Notes: generated by a model not told the origin, from the letters alone. A stretch of 29,247 nt of DNA from Bacteroides_F sp964482605 (GCA_964482605.1 CAYZYS010000009.1:1-29247); one strand, 5' to 3'. Positions 8,909 to 16,894 are shown, counted from the first letter of the stretch. Made by a program: numbers and translations.

Positions 8909-10003
8909 ATGAGTGACGGAAAGAAGGTCGTGGTGGGCATGTCGGGCGGGGTGGATTCCTCTGTTGCTGCCTACCTTTTAAAGGAGCAGGGATATGATGT
9001 GATTGGCGTCACCATGCAGATATGGCAGGGTGAGGATGAGCTTTCACAGGAGGAGCACGGCGGCTGCTGCGGCGTGTCTGCCGTTGAGGATGCAAGGCGT
9101 GTGGCAGGGCAGCTTGGCATTCCCTACTATGTGATGAATTTCCGCAGGGAATTCAAGGAGCATGTGATGGATTATTTCGCAAGGGAGTATGCATCCTGCC
9201 GTACACCCAATCCCTGCATAGCGTGCAACCGGTATGTGAAGTGGGAGGCGCTGCTTGGCAAGAGCCTTGCCATTGGTGCTGATTACATAGCGACAGGTCA
9301 TTATGCAAGGGTCAGGAGGCTGGACAATGGAAGGTATGCCGTGTGCACCTCCGCCACTGCGAAAAAGGACCAGACCTATGCCCTGTACAGTCTTACCCAG
9401 GAGCAGTTGGCGCATACACTCATGCCAATCGGTGAGTACACAAAGGAGCAGGTGAGGGACATTGCCGCCCGTATTGGGCTTACCGTTGCCTCAAAGCCTG
9501 ACAGCCAGGACATATGCTTTGTGCCTGACGGGGATTATGCGAATTTCCTGCTGGAATCGGAATACAGGGAAATGTGTGGCAATTCCTGCATTCCGGGGGA
9601 TTATGTTGACAGGGACGGCAATGTGCTTGGACAGCACAACGGACTTCTTCATTATACGATAGGACAGAGGAAGGGGCTGGGGCTTGCCCTTGGGCATCCT
9701 GCATTTGTGGTGGACATGAAGCCTGACACAAGGCAGGTTGTGGTTGGAACCAATGAGGAGTGCTTTGGGGACAGGCTTCGTGCCAATGGGGTGAATTGGA
9801 TGGCGGTTGAAAAACCGAATGCCCCAATACGTGCCCTTGCCAAGATACGTTACAGCCATGAGGGAGGAATGTGCACGGTAAGCATGACGGGCCCGGATGA
9901 GATGGAATGCGTGTTTGACCAGCCGCAGAGGGCGATAACGCCGGGGCAGGCCGTGGTGTTGTACGGGGATGGAAAAGTGCTTGGCGGCGGAACGATATGC
10001 TGA
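8909..10003 (+). CDS. mnmA: tRNA-specific 2-thiouridylase
   Basis: Activates U34 of certain tRNAs with ATP and inserts sulfur to give 2-thiouridine; cytosolic. In its 364 residues, the PP-loop SGGVDSS lies at 12-18. The two catalytic cysteines are C106 (NPCIACNR) and C203 (DSQDICFVP), and the C-terminal barrel follows HYTIGQRKGLGLALGHP. A small insert with GEDELSQEEHGGCCG after the ATP motif is seen in clostridial versions. AAGAGG at 8896-8901 is seven bases from the ATG. The sulfur donor is probably the desulfurase encoded just upstream. Assignment is secure. Confidence 0.96.
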   Translation: MSDGKKVVVGMSGGVDSSVAAYLLKEQGYDVIGVTMQIWQGEDELSQEEHGGCCGVSAVEDARRVAGQLGIPYYVMNFRREFKEHVMDYFAREYASCRTPNPCIACNRYVKWEALLGKSLAIGADYIATGHYARVRRLDNGRYAVCTSATAKKDQTYALYSLTQEQLAHTLMPIGEYTKEQVRDIAARIGLTVASKPDSQDICFVPDGDYANFLLESEYREMCGNSCIPGDYVDRDGNVLGQHNGLLHYTIGQRKGLGLALGHPAFVVDMKPDTRQVVVGTNEECFGDRLRANGVNWMAVEKPNAPIRALAKIRYSHEGGMCTVSMTGPDEMECVFDQPQRAITPGQAVVLYGDGKVLGGGTIC

Positions 10004-10039
10004 GCAAAATGGCAAGGCAGTGAATAAACTGGTTATCGT

Positions 10040-10104
10040 CCTGCACATAATGCAGGTGGTAATATGATGTACAGTGGAAGAAGTGGCAGGTTGTGGCAAC
10101 CTGC
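10040..10104 (+). promoter_or_regulatory. Two hairpins with interchangeable arms in the GH13 gene leader
   Basis: First dyad: CCTGCA at 10040-10045 and TGCAGG at 10051-10056 around CATAA. Second dyad: GCAGGTTG at 10086-10093 and CAACCTGC at 10097-10104 around TGG, a perfect eight-pair stem ending five bases before the GGAGGA ribosome site of the GH13 gene. Neither is followed by a T-run, so they do not look like terminators. The arms share CCTGC/GCAGG and could pair crosswise. A TGGTAATAT at 10057-10065 could be an extended -10 element, in which case only the second hairpin is in the message. Confidence 0.35.
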
Positions 10105-10119
10105 GGAATGGAGGATTTT

Positions 10120-11448
10120 ATGTGGTATGACGAGGCGGTGTTTTATCAGATTTACCCTTTGGGCTTTTGCGACGTGCTTGTGGGCAATGACGGAAGCAGG
10201 ACAAGTGAGACTGGTGCCAACGCCAAGATAAGGAAGGTGTGTGAGTGGATACCCCACATGAAGAAGCTGGGGATTACCGCCATATATTTTTCACCTGTGT
10301 TTGAGAGCGACTACCATGGCTATGACACAAGGGATTACACAAGAATTGACTGCAGGCTTGGCTCCAATGCCGACTTTGCGGATGTGGTGAAGGAACTGCA
10401 TGCCAACGGAATCAAGGTTGTGCTTGACGGTGTGTTTAACCATGTGGGCAGGGGCTTCTGGGCATTTCAGGATGTGCTTGCCAACAGGGAGGGCTCACAG
10501 TACAGGGATTGGTTCAACATTAACTTTGGCGGCAACAATGATTACAATGACGGCTTGTGGTATGAGGGCTGGGAGGGGTATTACAACCTTGTGAAGCTCA
10601 ACCTGCGCAATGGCGCGGTGGTTGATTACCTGTTGAACTGCGTCAAGGGCTGGGTGGATGAATTTGACATTGACGGAATCAGGCTCGACGTGGCATATTG
10701 CCTTGACCATGATTTTATGAGGCGGCTCCGCGGCTTCACGGATGGCCTGAAGCCGGAATTTTTCCTTTTGGGTGAGATGCTCCACGGGGATTACAAGACG
10801 GTGGTGAATGACGGAATGCTCCACAGTGCAACCAATTACGAGTGCTACAAGGGACTGTATTCAAGCTTCAACTCCATGAACATGTTTGAGATATGCCACA
10901 GCCTGCAGAGGCAGTTCGGCAAGGACAACTGGTGCCTTTACACGGGAAAGCATTTGCTCACATTTGTCGATAACCATGATGTGAACAGGATTGCAAGCAC
11001 CCTGACCAACGAAAGGCATTTGCCGCTTATATACGGAATGGCGTTCGGAATGCCGGGGATTCCCTGCGTGTACTATGGAAGTGAATGGGGGGCAAAGGGA
11101 ACCAAGAACAATGGCAGTGACAATGAGCTCCGCCAATCCTACGACCAGCCTGTTGACAATGAGCTGTCGGAATTCATTGGTCGCATGGCAAAGGCGCACC
11201 ACGAAAGCAAGGCGCTGTGCTACGGTGATTACACACAGATGGTTCTCACCAACAAGCAGTGCATATTTGCAAGGTGTGCGGAGGGCGAGAAGGTATATGT
11301 CGCAATAAATGCTGACGGTGAGGAGTACACGGCACACTTTGACGCAGGCTGTGGAAGGGCGGTTGACCTGATAACGGGCGAGCCGCATGATTTTGGCGGC
11401 GGAAGCAAGCTGCCGCCTTACAGCGTTGCGTTCTGGAAGTGCGAGTAG
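10120..11448 (+). CDS. Cytosolic GH13 family glycosidase (alpha-amylase type)
   Basis: A 442-residue glycoside hydrolase family 13 protein that cleaves or transfers alpha-glucosidic bonds. The catalytic residues are D190 (nucleophile, GIRLDVA), E219 (acid/base, LLGEML) and D287 (FVDNHDVNR), with the family region DGVFNHVG ahead of them. A short beta-sheet domain closes the protein. No signal peptide is present, so it probably acts on imported maltodextrins or glycogen. The ATG at 10120 is chosen because GGAGGA ends five bases upstream and family proteins begin near MWYDEAVFYQIYPLG; a GTG at 10093 would lie inside the leader hairpin. No sugar transporter or regulator lies beside it. The exact specificity cannot be read from sequence. 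Confidence 0.92.
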   Translation: MWYDEAVFYQIYPLGFCDVLVGNDGSRTSETGANAKIRKVCEWIPHMKKLGITAIYFSPVFESDYHGYDTRDYTRIDCRLGSNADFADVVKELHANGIKVVLDGVFNHVGRGFWAFQDVLANREGSQYRDWFNINFGGNNDYNDGLWYEGWEGYYNLVKLNLRNGAVVDYLLNCVKGWVDEFDIDGIRLDVAYCLDHDFMRRLRGFTDGLKPEFFLLGEMLHGDYKTVVNDGMLHSATNYECYKGLYSSFNSMNMFEICHSLQRQFGKDNWCLYTGKHLLTFVDNHDVNRIASTLTNERHLPLIYGMAFGMPGIPCVYYGSEWGAKGTKNNGSDNELRQSYDQPVDNELSEFIGRMAKAHHESKALCYGDYTQMVLTNKQCIFARCAEGEKVYVAINADGEEYTAHFDAGCGRAVDLITGEPHDFGGGSKLPPYSVAFWKCE

Positions 11449-11487
11449 GCAAAGTCCGTAGACTGTTGCGTGATATTTTCAAATGGA

Positions 11488-11525
11488 CACCTCTCCCTTG
11501 TGACGGGGGAGGTGCCTCTTTGTGC
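11488..11525 (+). terminator. Probable rho-independent terminator after the GH13 gene
   Basis: CACCTCTCCC at 11488-11497 pairs with GGGGGAGGTG at 11505-11514 through ten pairs, one of them G-T, around a seven-base loop. A modest T-rich stretch (CCTCTTTGT) follows. It begins 40 bases past the stop codon. Confidence 0.65.
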
Positions 11526-11565
11526 TTAATTTTATAAAGTGTTTGGATGGGAATGGCATATTTGC

Positions 11566-11594
11566 TTGCAACATCCATTGCCAGTGTGTATAAT
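11566..11594 (+). promoter_or_regulatory. Sigma-A-like promoter of the aminotransferase gene
   Basis: TTGCAA at 11566-11571, a 17-base spacer, then a perfect TATAAT at 11589-11594. It lies between the terminator of the GH13 gene and the start codon at 11668, giving a leader of about 65 bases. It probably starts the transcript that continues through proC and the SpoIIM-like gene. Confidence 0.75.
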
Positions 11595-11612
11595 AGAAAA
11601 GTCTGTTGATTT

Positions 11613-11635
11613 GCGCCAATACGGCGAATTGGCGC
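11613..11635. repeat. Perfect 8-bp inverted repeat in the aminotransferase leader
   Basis: GCGCCAAT at 11613-11620 and ATTGGCGC at 11628-11635 surround seven bases (ACGGCGA). The dyad begins about 12 bases after the expected transcription start and ends 32 bases before the ATG. It could be an operator or an RNA hairpin. No T-run follows, so it is not a terminator. Confidence 0.6.
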
Positions 11636-11667
11636 TAGTGATTACTGTGAAATGGAGATAACATATA

Positions 11668-12948
11668 ATGAAACCGTTTAATGAGATGACCCGTGATGAA
11701 CTGTTAAGCCTGAGGGAAAAGCTGGTGCAGCAGTATGAAGACAAGAAGAAGCTTGGACTTGTGCTTAATATGGCAAGGGGCAAGCCGTCGGCTGCACAGC
11801 TTGATGATTCCATGGAGCTCCTGGATGTCATGGATGGCAGGTCGGACATGCTTGCATCGGATGGCACGGATATCCGCAATTACGGATGTCTGGAGGGACT
11901 TCCGGAGGCAAGGCAGCTCATGGCGGAGATGATGGGTACCAAGGCGGATAATGTCTATGTGTTCGGCAATGCCAGCCTTACGATAATGTATGACACGGTA
12001 TCCCGTTCCTATACACACGGTGTGTGTGGAAGCACCCCATGGTGCAGGCTTGACAAGGTTAAATGGCTTTGTCCGGTTCCTGGCTATGACAGGCATTTTG
12101 CCATAACCGAGCATTTTGGCATTGAGATGATTAACATTCCCATGTCGCAGGATGGCCCGGACATGGACCTTGTGGAGCAGTATGTGAACAATGACCCTGC
12201 CGTCAAGGGAATCTGGTGTGTGCCTAAGTATTCAAACCCGCAGGGTGTCGTCTATTCTGATGAAACGATTAAGAGGTTTGCAGGGCTTCGCCCGGCAGCG
12301 GAGGATTTCAGGATATATTGGGATAATGCCTACGTTATTCACGATTTGTATGAGGGTCAGAGGGATATTTCTGACATACTTTCGCTTTGCAGGGAAGCCG
12401 GCAATGAGGATATGGTGTTTGAATTTGCCTCAACCTCCAAGGTGAGCTTTGCGGGAAGCGGAATCGCTGCCATGGCGGCATCCGCAAGGAACCTTGAGGA
12501 TTTGCGAAAGACCATGACCATTCAGACGATTGGCTATGACAAGGTCAATCAGCTAAGGCATGTAAGGTATTTTAAAAACCTTGATGGGCTTAAGGCAAGG
12601 ATGAAAAAGCATGCTGACCAGATGCGCCCTAAGTTTGAGGCAACACTTGAGGTGCTTGACAGGGAGCTTTCAGGGCTTGGAATCGGAACGTGGATTAAGC
12701 CTTACGGCGGCTATTTCATATCATTTGACTCAATGGAGGGCTGTGCAAAGAGGATTGTGGCGCTCTGCAAGGATGCAGGGGTTGTGATGACGGGTGCGGG
12801 TGCAACATTCCCATATGGGAAGGATCCAAAGGACAGCAATATCCGCATAGCACCGTCATTCCCGACACCTGAGGAGATGACGCAGGCGGCGGAGATATTT
12901 GCATTGTGTGTAAAGCTTGCCAGCGTGGATAAGCTGCTGGAGGGCTGA
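11668..12948 (+). CDS. Aspartate aminotransferase-type class I enzyme (PF12897-like)
   Basis: A 426-residue PLP aminotransferase of the group once labelled MocR-type and now regarded as a distinct aspartate aminotransferase subgroup. Visible features are the N-terminal LNMARGKPSAAQLDDS, RNYGCLEGLPEAR, the PLP-contacting NPQG and IYWDNAYVIHDLY, and PLP lysine K258 in ASTSKVSFAGSG. There is no DNA-binding domain, so it is an enzyme, not a MocR regulator. GGAG lies ten bases before the ATG. The gene has its own promoter and a dyad in its leader, and is followed after 36 bases by proC, which suggests amino acid synthesis. The substrate pair aspartate/2-oxoglutarate is inferred from the family. 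Confidence 0.88.
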   Translation: MKPFNEMTRDELLSLREKLVQQYEDKKKLGLVLNMARGKPSAAQLDDSMELLDVMDGRSDMLASDGTDIRNYGCLEGLPEARQLMAEMMGTKADNVYVFGNASLTIMYDTVSRSYTHGVCGSTPWCRLDKVKWLCPVPGYDRHFAITEHFGIEMINIPMSQDGPDMDLVEQYVNNDPAVKGIWCVPKYSNPQGVVYSDETIKRFAGLRPAAEDFRIYWDNAYVIHDLYEGQRDISDILSLCREAGNEDMVFEFASTSKVSFAGSGIAAMAASARNLEDLRKTMTIQTIGYDKVNQLRHVRYFKNLDGLKARMKKHADQMRPKFEATLEVLDRELSGLGIGTWIKPYGGYFISFDSMEGCAKRIVALCKDAGVVMTGAGATFPYGKDPKDSNIRIAPSFPTPEEMTQAAEIFALCVKLASVDKLLEG

Positions 12949-12984
12949 TAAGCGCAGCATGGAATTATGTGAGGGGGATTAATC

Positions 12985-13776
12985 ATGTCCAAGATAGGCT
13001 TTATTGGGATGGGTAACATGGGTTACGCAATGCTGAAGGGAGCATTAAAGGTATTTGCGCCGGATGATTTGGTGTTTTCCTGTCCGTCATCAGACAGGAT
13101 GGAGAAGGTGTCAAGGGAGACAGGCGTTGAGTATGCGATGAGCAATGCGGAGTGCGCCAACAGGGCGAAGTACATTGTGCTTGCGGTGAAGCCGCAGGTG
13201 TATGACGTGGTGCTTAAGAACATCCATGACATAGTGACGCCGGAGCATGTGATTATATCCCTTGCACCCAACAAGTCAATTGCCGATGTGACAAGGGCTC
13301 TTGGCACGGACAAGAGGGTGGTGAGGGCAATGCCCAACACGCCTGCGCTTGTGGGAGAGGGAATGACCGGGGTGAGCTACGGCCAGGGACAGTTCACATT
13401 TGAGGAGAAGGACATGCTTGAGAAGTTTTTCACGTCCTTTGGCAGGATGAGCATTGTGGATGAAGGGCTCATGAGTGCCGTTGTGTGCGCCAGCGGAAGC
13501 TCGCCTGCATATGTGTACATGTTCATCGAGGCGCTTGCGGACGGGGTTGTGCAGTATGGAATCCCAAGGAAGCAGGCGTATGACATGGTGGCGCAGACTG
13601 TGATGGGGGCGGCACGGATGGTGCTTGAGACAGGGACGCATCCTGCACAGCTCAAGGACAATGTGTGCTCACCTGGCGGAACGACAATCAGGGCGGTTGC
13701 GGCACTTGAGGAAAATGGGTTTCGCAATGCGCTCATCAAGGCGACTGACGAGTGTTACAGAAAGTGCACACAATGA
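12985..13776 (+). CDS. proC: Pyrroline-5-carboxylate reductase
   Basis: Reduces pyrroline-5-carboxylate to proline with NAD(P)H, the last step of proline synthesis. The 263-residue protein has the Rossmann motif GFIGMGNMG at the N-terminus, the conserved RAMPNTPALVGEGMTG, and the C-terminal helical dimer region with the ProC signature CSPGGTTIRAVAALEENGF. Length is normal for the family. GAGGGGGA precedes the ATG. It lies 36 bases after the aminotransferase gene and 67 before the SpoIIM-like gene with no terminator between, so it probably shares their transcript. No proA or proB is in the window. Confidence 0.95.
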   Translation: MSKIGFIGMGNMGYAMLKGALKVFAPDDLVFSCPSSDRMEKVSRETGVEYAMSNAECANRAKYIVLAVKPQVYDVVLKNIHDIVTPEHVIISLAPNKSIADVTRALGTDKRVVRAMPNTPALVGEGMTGVSYGQGQFTFEEKDMLEKFFTSFGRMSIVDEGLMSAVVCASGSSPAYVYMFIEALADGVVQYGIPRKQAYDMVAQTVMGAARMVLETGTHPAQLKDNVCSPGGTTIRAVAALEENGFRNALIKATDECYRKCTQ

Positions 13777-13843
13777 GATTCCATTGGTCTATTTTTGGCA
13801 ATCCCGGCATATACATACCATATGAAAATGTGTGGGGGTTGCA

Positions 13844-14398
13844 ATGAAGTCAAGGATTTTTGGACAAATTAATAATAAAAACATTTACCTGCTGCTGTTG
13901 GCTTTTGGGATGGTGGCAGGTACTTTTTTTGCCAACGCACTTTCGGGGACGGTTGCGGGGGAGCTGGGGATGTTTGACCAGAATGGACTTGAGCTGTTAA
14001 GCGGTGCAACACCGGATGTGAGGCAGCTCTTTGATTATGTTGTGAAATCAAGGGTGAGGCTTTTCTTTTTCGTGGTGCTGTGCGGCATGACACGGATTGC
14101 GATGCCGTGTCTTTACTGTATGCTGCTTGCCGGCGGGTTTGCCGCGGGGGCAATGGTGAGTGTTGCCACAATGCAACTTGGCGGCTGGGGGGTGCTTCTT
14201 GTGGCTGCCTCCCTTTTTCCGCAGTGGATATTTTACTGCGCCGCATTGTGGATTATTGCAAGGGTTTTATATGAGATGAGGGGAAAGGAAAAAGCACCGG
14301 CATACGGGCTTGCATTCCTTGCCGTTGTGGCAGGGGTTGCGGCGGAGGTCCTCGTCAATCCGGTGCTTGTGAAAAATCTTGTGTATTTAATATACTAG
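13844..14398 (+). CDS. Stage II sporulation protein M-like membrane protein
   Basis: A 184-residue membrane protein with about five hydrophobic segments: near residues 14-34, 68-84, 88-107, 111-136 and 152-180. The middle part, with an arginine before FFFVVLCGMTRIAMPCLY, then GGFAAGAMVS, and FPQWIFYCAALW, fits the SpoIIM family (PF01944). SpoIIM works with SpoIID and SpoIIP in septal peptidoglycan removal and engulfment. ATG 13844 is preferred over GTG 13832 because GGGGG at 13834-13838 lies five bases before it. Its neighbours proC and the DAHP synthase give no functional hint. The wider family includes non-sporulation members, so the sporulation role is inferred. Confidence 0.68.
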   Translation: MKSRIFGQINNKNIYLLLLAFGMVAGTFFANALSGTVAGELGMFDQNGLELLSGATPDVRQLFDYVVKSRVRLFFFVVLCGMTRIAMPCLYCMLLAGGFAAGAMVSVATMQLGGWGVLLVAASLFPQWIFYCAALWIIARVLYEMRGKEKAPAYGLAFLAVVAGVAAEVLVNPVLVKNLVYLIY

Positions 14399-14400
14399 TG

Positions 14401-14431
14401 TGAAAAATCACACTGATGTGCTGATTTTTCA
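14401..14431. terminator. Probable bidirectional terminator hairpin between convergent genes
   Basis: TGAAAAATCA at 14401-14410 is a perfect inverted match to TGATTTTTCA at 14422-14431. Inside it CAC and GTG extend the stem past one bulged C to a TGAT loop. The A-run on one arm and T-run on the other suit termination in both directions, for the SpoIIM-like gene ending at 14398 and the DAHP synthase gene ending at 14493. Confidence 0.6.
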
Positions 14432-14432
14432 T

Positions 14433-14451
14433 GGATGAACGTAGTTCATCC
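14433..14451. repeat. Second perfect hairpin, directly after the terminator-like stem
   Basis: GGATGAAC at 14433-14440 and GTTCATCC at 14444-14451 form eight pairs around a GTA loop. It starts two bases after the preceding hairpin and has no T-run. It may add to termination or protect a 3' end. Confidence 0.55.
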
Positions 14452-14492
14452 TGGCTATATTGTGACGCAGGCGCCACAAAGCAGCCTTGATG

Positions 14493-15521
14493 CTACACGA
14501 GCTCTGCCATTTCGAGGAGGAGTCTTTCGGTTTCCTCCCAGCCGAGGCACGGGTCGGTGATTGACTTGCCGTACACGCCTTCGCCGATTTTCTGGCAGCC
14601 CGGCTCTATGTAGCTTTCAACCATGACACCCTTGACAAGCCCCTCAATGTCACTTGAGTGGCGGCGGCTGTGAAGCACCTCTTTTACAATCCTCACCTGC
14701 TCAGCGTACTGCTTTCCTGAATTGCTGTGGTTTGAGTCAACTATCACCGCCATGTTGCTTAAGCCCCTCTTTGAATACAGGTTGAACAAAAGCTTCAAAT
14801 CCTCATAGTGGTAATTGGGTATGGTCTGCCCGTGCTTGTTTACCGCACCCCTCAGTATTGCGTGTGAAAGCGGGTTGCCGCTTGTGTTGACTTCACAGCC
14901 GCAGTATATGAATGCCTGTGGCTGCTGCGCTGCAACTATGGAGTTGAGCATTACTGACATGTCGCCGCTTGTCGGGTTTTTCATTCCCGCAGGGACATCC
15001 ATTCCGCTGACCGTGAAGCGGTGCTGCTGGTCCTCAACCGACCTTGCGCCCACCGCAACGTATGACAGCAAGTCAGAAAGGTATCTGTAATTCTCAGGGT
15101 ACAGCATCTCATCAGCCGTTGGAAGGCCGGTCTGCTCTATTACATCCATGTGGAGCTTCCTGATGGCGATAAGCCCTGCGAGCATGTCAGGTGCCTTTTC
15201 AGGGTCCGGCTGGTGCAGCATCCCCTTGTAGCCCTCACCGGTTGTTCTTGGCTTGTTGGTGTAAATTCTTGGTATGATGATTATTTTGTCGCTGATTTTC
15301 TCCTGCACCCTTGCAAGCCTGTGGGTGTAGTCAAGCACGGCGGTCTCGTTGTCGGCGGAGCAGGGGCCTATGATTGCAAGGAACTTGCTGCTCCTCCCCG
15401 TAAATACATCCTCTATCTGTGCGTCCTTTTCTCCCTTTGCCTTTGCGCCCTCAAGTGAAAGGGGGTATTTGCTTTTAATCTCCTCCGGATTTGGGAGCCT
15501 TTTTACAAATTCAAAGCTCAT
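14493..15521 (-). CDS. 3-deoxy-7-phosphoheptulonate synthase, class I AroFGH type
   Basis: Joins phosphoenolpyruvate and erythrose 4-phosphate in the first step of aromatic amino acid synthesis. The 342-residue protein carries the class I features: IGPCSADN with the metal-binding cysteine, PRIYTNKPRTTGEGYKG, GARSVEDQQHR, DSNHSNSGK with the metal-binding histidine, VESYIEPG with the glutamate and SITDPCLGW with the aspartate. The start at 15521 (MSFEF) has AAAAGGAGG just upstream and is preferred over an ATG 13 codons earlier. No ACT or chorismate mutase domain is fused; any feedback control would lie in the core. It stands alone on this strand, divergent from the M24 peptidase gene. I cannot tell AroF, AroG and AroH types apart. 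Confidence 0.94.
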   Translation of the reverse strand: MSFEFVKRLPNPEEIKSKYPLSLEGAKAKGEKDAQIEDVFTGRSSKFLAIIGPCSADNETAVLDYTHRLARVQEKISDKIIIIPRIYTNKPRTTGEGYKGMLHQPDPEKAPDMLAGLIAIRKLHMDVIEQTGLPTADEMLYPENYRYLSDLLSYVAVGARSVEDQQHRFTVSGMDVPAGMKNPTSGDMSVMLNSIVAAQQPQAFIYCGCEVNTSGNPLSHAILRGAVNKHGQTIPNYHYEDLKLLFNLYSKRGLSNMAVIVDSNHSNSGKQYAEQVRIVKEVLHSRRHSSDIEGLVKGVMVESYIEPGCQKIGEGVYGKSITDPCLGWEETERLLLEMAELV

Positions 15522-15581
15522 TGCAGCCTCCTTTTGCGTGGTATTGCCGTCCTGCCGCACATGTGGCGTTCGGGCTGATAT

Positions 15582-15610
15582 ATTGTAATATATTGCCCTG
15601 ACAAAGTAAA
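15582..15610 (-). promoter_or_regulatory. Candidate promoter of the DAHP synthase gene
   Basis: Read on the minus strand: TTTACT (15610-15605), a 17-base spacer, then TACAAT (15587-15582). Transcription would start near 15575 and give a leader of about 55 bases. Spacing is ideal and both hexamers are close to consensus. Confidence 0.5.
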
Positions 15611-15634
15611 GTGCTCAATTGTCATTGATATGGT

Positions 15635-15649
15635 AAAATGCGGCATTTT
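15635..15649. repeat. 15-bp palindrome between divergent genes
   Basis: AAAATGC at 15635-15641, one central G, and GCATTTT at 15643-15649 make a perfect 7+1+7 palindrome. It lies 25 bases upstream of the -35 of the DAHP synthase promoter and ahead of the M24 peptidase gene, a position suited to an operator acting on either gene. Confidence 0.5.
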
Positions 15650-15696
15650 GTGGTATTCTATGTGTATTGGGAATGTGCCGCCCCGGGGTGGGGAAA

Positions 15697-16860
15697 ATGA
15701 CGGCAGGGAGCAGGGAATGTGCCTGCGGAATGGAGATTTACAGGGATATGGACAGGAATGGAAAATGTGTTGATGGCTGCGGAATGACGGGGCTTGGGAA
15801 AGAGGAGCTGGATGCGGGGCTTGGCAAGCTTGGCGTTGATGCGGCGATTGTGACGGACCCCGTGAATGTAAGGTATGTAAGCGGCTTTCGTGGAGGGGAG
15901 GCAGTGCTGTACATCACGGGGAGTGACAGAATCCTCATAACCGACTCAAGGTACACGGAGGCGGCAGGAAGGGAAAGTGACTTTACCGTGGTGGAGTGGG
16001 ACAGAAACCGCACCACGGAGGCGATAGTGGGGGAATATGCGGCTGAGGGGGGGATTAAAAGCCTTGCCTACGAGGATAAGGTCGTGACGTGTGAACAGCT
16101 TGGGAAGTTAAGGAAAATGCTGCCTGACGGGCTGGAGCTTGTGGAGGCGGGCACTGCCTGGAATGAGCTAAGACAGGTCAAGAAGCCGTGGGAGATAGAC
16201 AACCTGAGAAAGGCTGAAAGCATCGGGGATGCCGCCTTTGAGAGTGTGATGAAGGTGCTCAGGCCGGGAATCAGTGAGCTTGACGTTGTGGCGGAGCTTG
16301 AATACCAGATGCGAAGGCATGGTGGTGAGGGGACGAGCTTTGATACAATTGTGGCATCAGGCCTGCATTCATCCATGCCGCATGCGATACCTGACAGGAA
16401 GCTGCTTGAAAACGGTGACTTTGTCACGATGGACTTTGGCTGCCGCTACAATGGCTACTGTTCTGACATGACAAGGACGGTGGTGCTCGGCAGGGCAAAT
16501 GACAGGCAGAAGGAGATATACGGGATAGTGCTAAAGGCGAACCTCATGGCGCTGGAGGCTGTCCACGCAGGGCTTAAGGGCTGTGAGGTTGACAGCGTGG
16601 CAAGGGATTACATTGAATCGATGGGCTACGGGAAATGCTTTGGTCATGGGCTTGGACATGGCGTGGGGCTTTACATCCATGAAAACCCTCGCTTTTCACC
16701 GGGGGATTCAACCGTGCTTGAGGCGGGGATGATAGAGACGGTTGAGCCGGGGATATATGTTCCGGGCTTTGGCGGTGTAAGGATTGAGGACATGATAGTC
16801 ATCACGGCTGACGGGCATGAAAACCTGTCACATTCAACAAAGGAGCTGATAGAGCTGTGA
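15697..16860 (+). CDS. M24 family aminopeptidase (Xaa-Pro type)
   Basis: A metallopeptidase with an N-terminal creatinase-like domain and a C-terminal pita-bread domain. Metal ligands are visible as MDFGCRYNGYCSDMTRT (two Asp), GHGLGHGVGL (His), IETVEPGIYVPG (Glu) and VRIEDMIVI (Glu). Such enzymes release N-terminal residues ahead of proline; no signal peptide, so cytosolic. The start is uncertain. ATG 15697 has GGGG just upstream and gives 387 residues; ATG 15790 (MTGLGKEELD) gives 356, closer to the usual length, but lacks a ribosome site. The extra N-terminal stretch has four cysteines and little family resemblance. The deoB gene follows after 34 bases. Confidence 0.88.
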   Translation: MTAGSRECACGMEIYRDMDRNGKCVDGCGMTGLGKEELDAGLGKLGVDAAIVTDPVNVRYVSGFRGGEAVLYITGSDRILITDSRYTEAAGRESDFTVVEWDRNRTTEAIVGEYAAEGGIKSLAYEDKVVTCEQLGKLRKMLPDGLELVEAGTAWNELRQVKKPWEIDNLRKAESIGDAAFESVMKVLRPGISELDVVAELEYQMRRHGGEGTSFDTIVASGLHSSMPHAIPDRKLLENGDFVTMDFGCRYNGYCSDMTRTVVLGRANDRQKEIYGIVLKANLMALEAVHAGLKGCEVDSVARDYIESMGYGKCFGHGLGHGVGLYIHENPRFSPGDSTVLEAGMIETVEPGIYVPGFGGVRIEDMIVITADGHENLSHSTKELIEL

Positions 16861-16894
16861 TGGCAAAATGCATTTGATTTGAATGGAGGGGATT

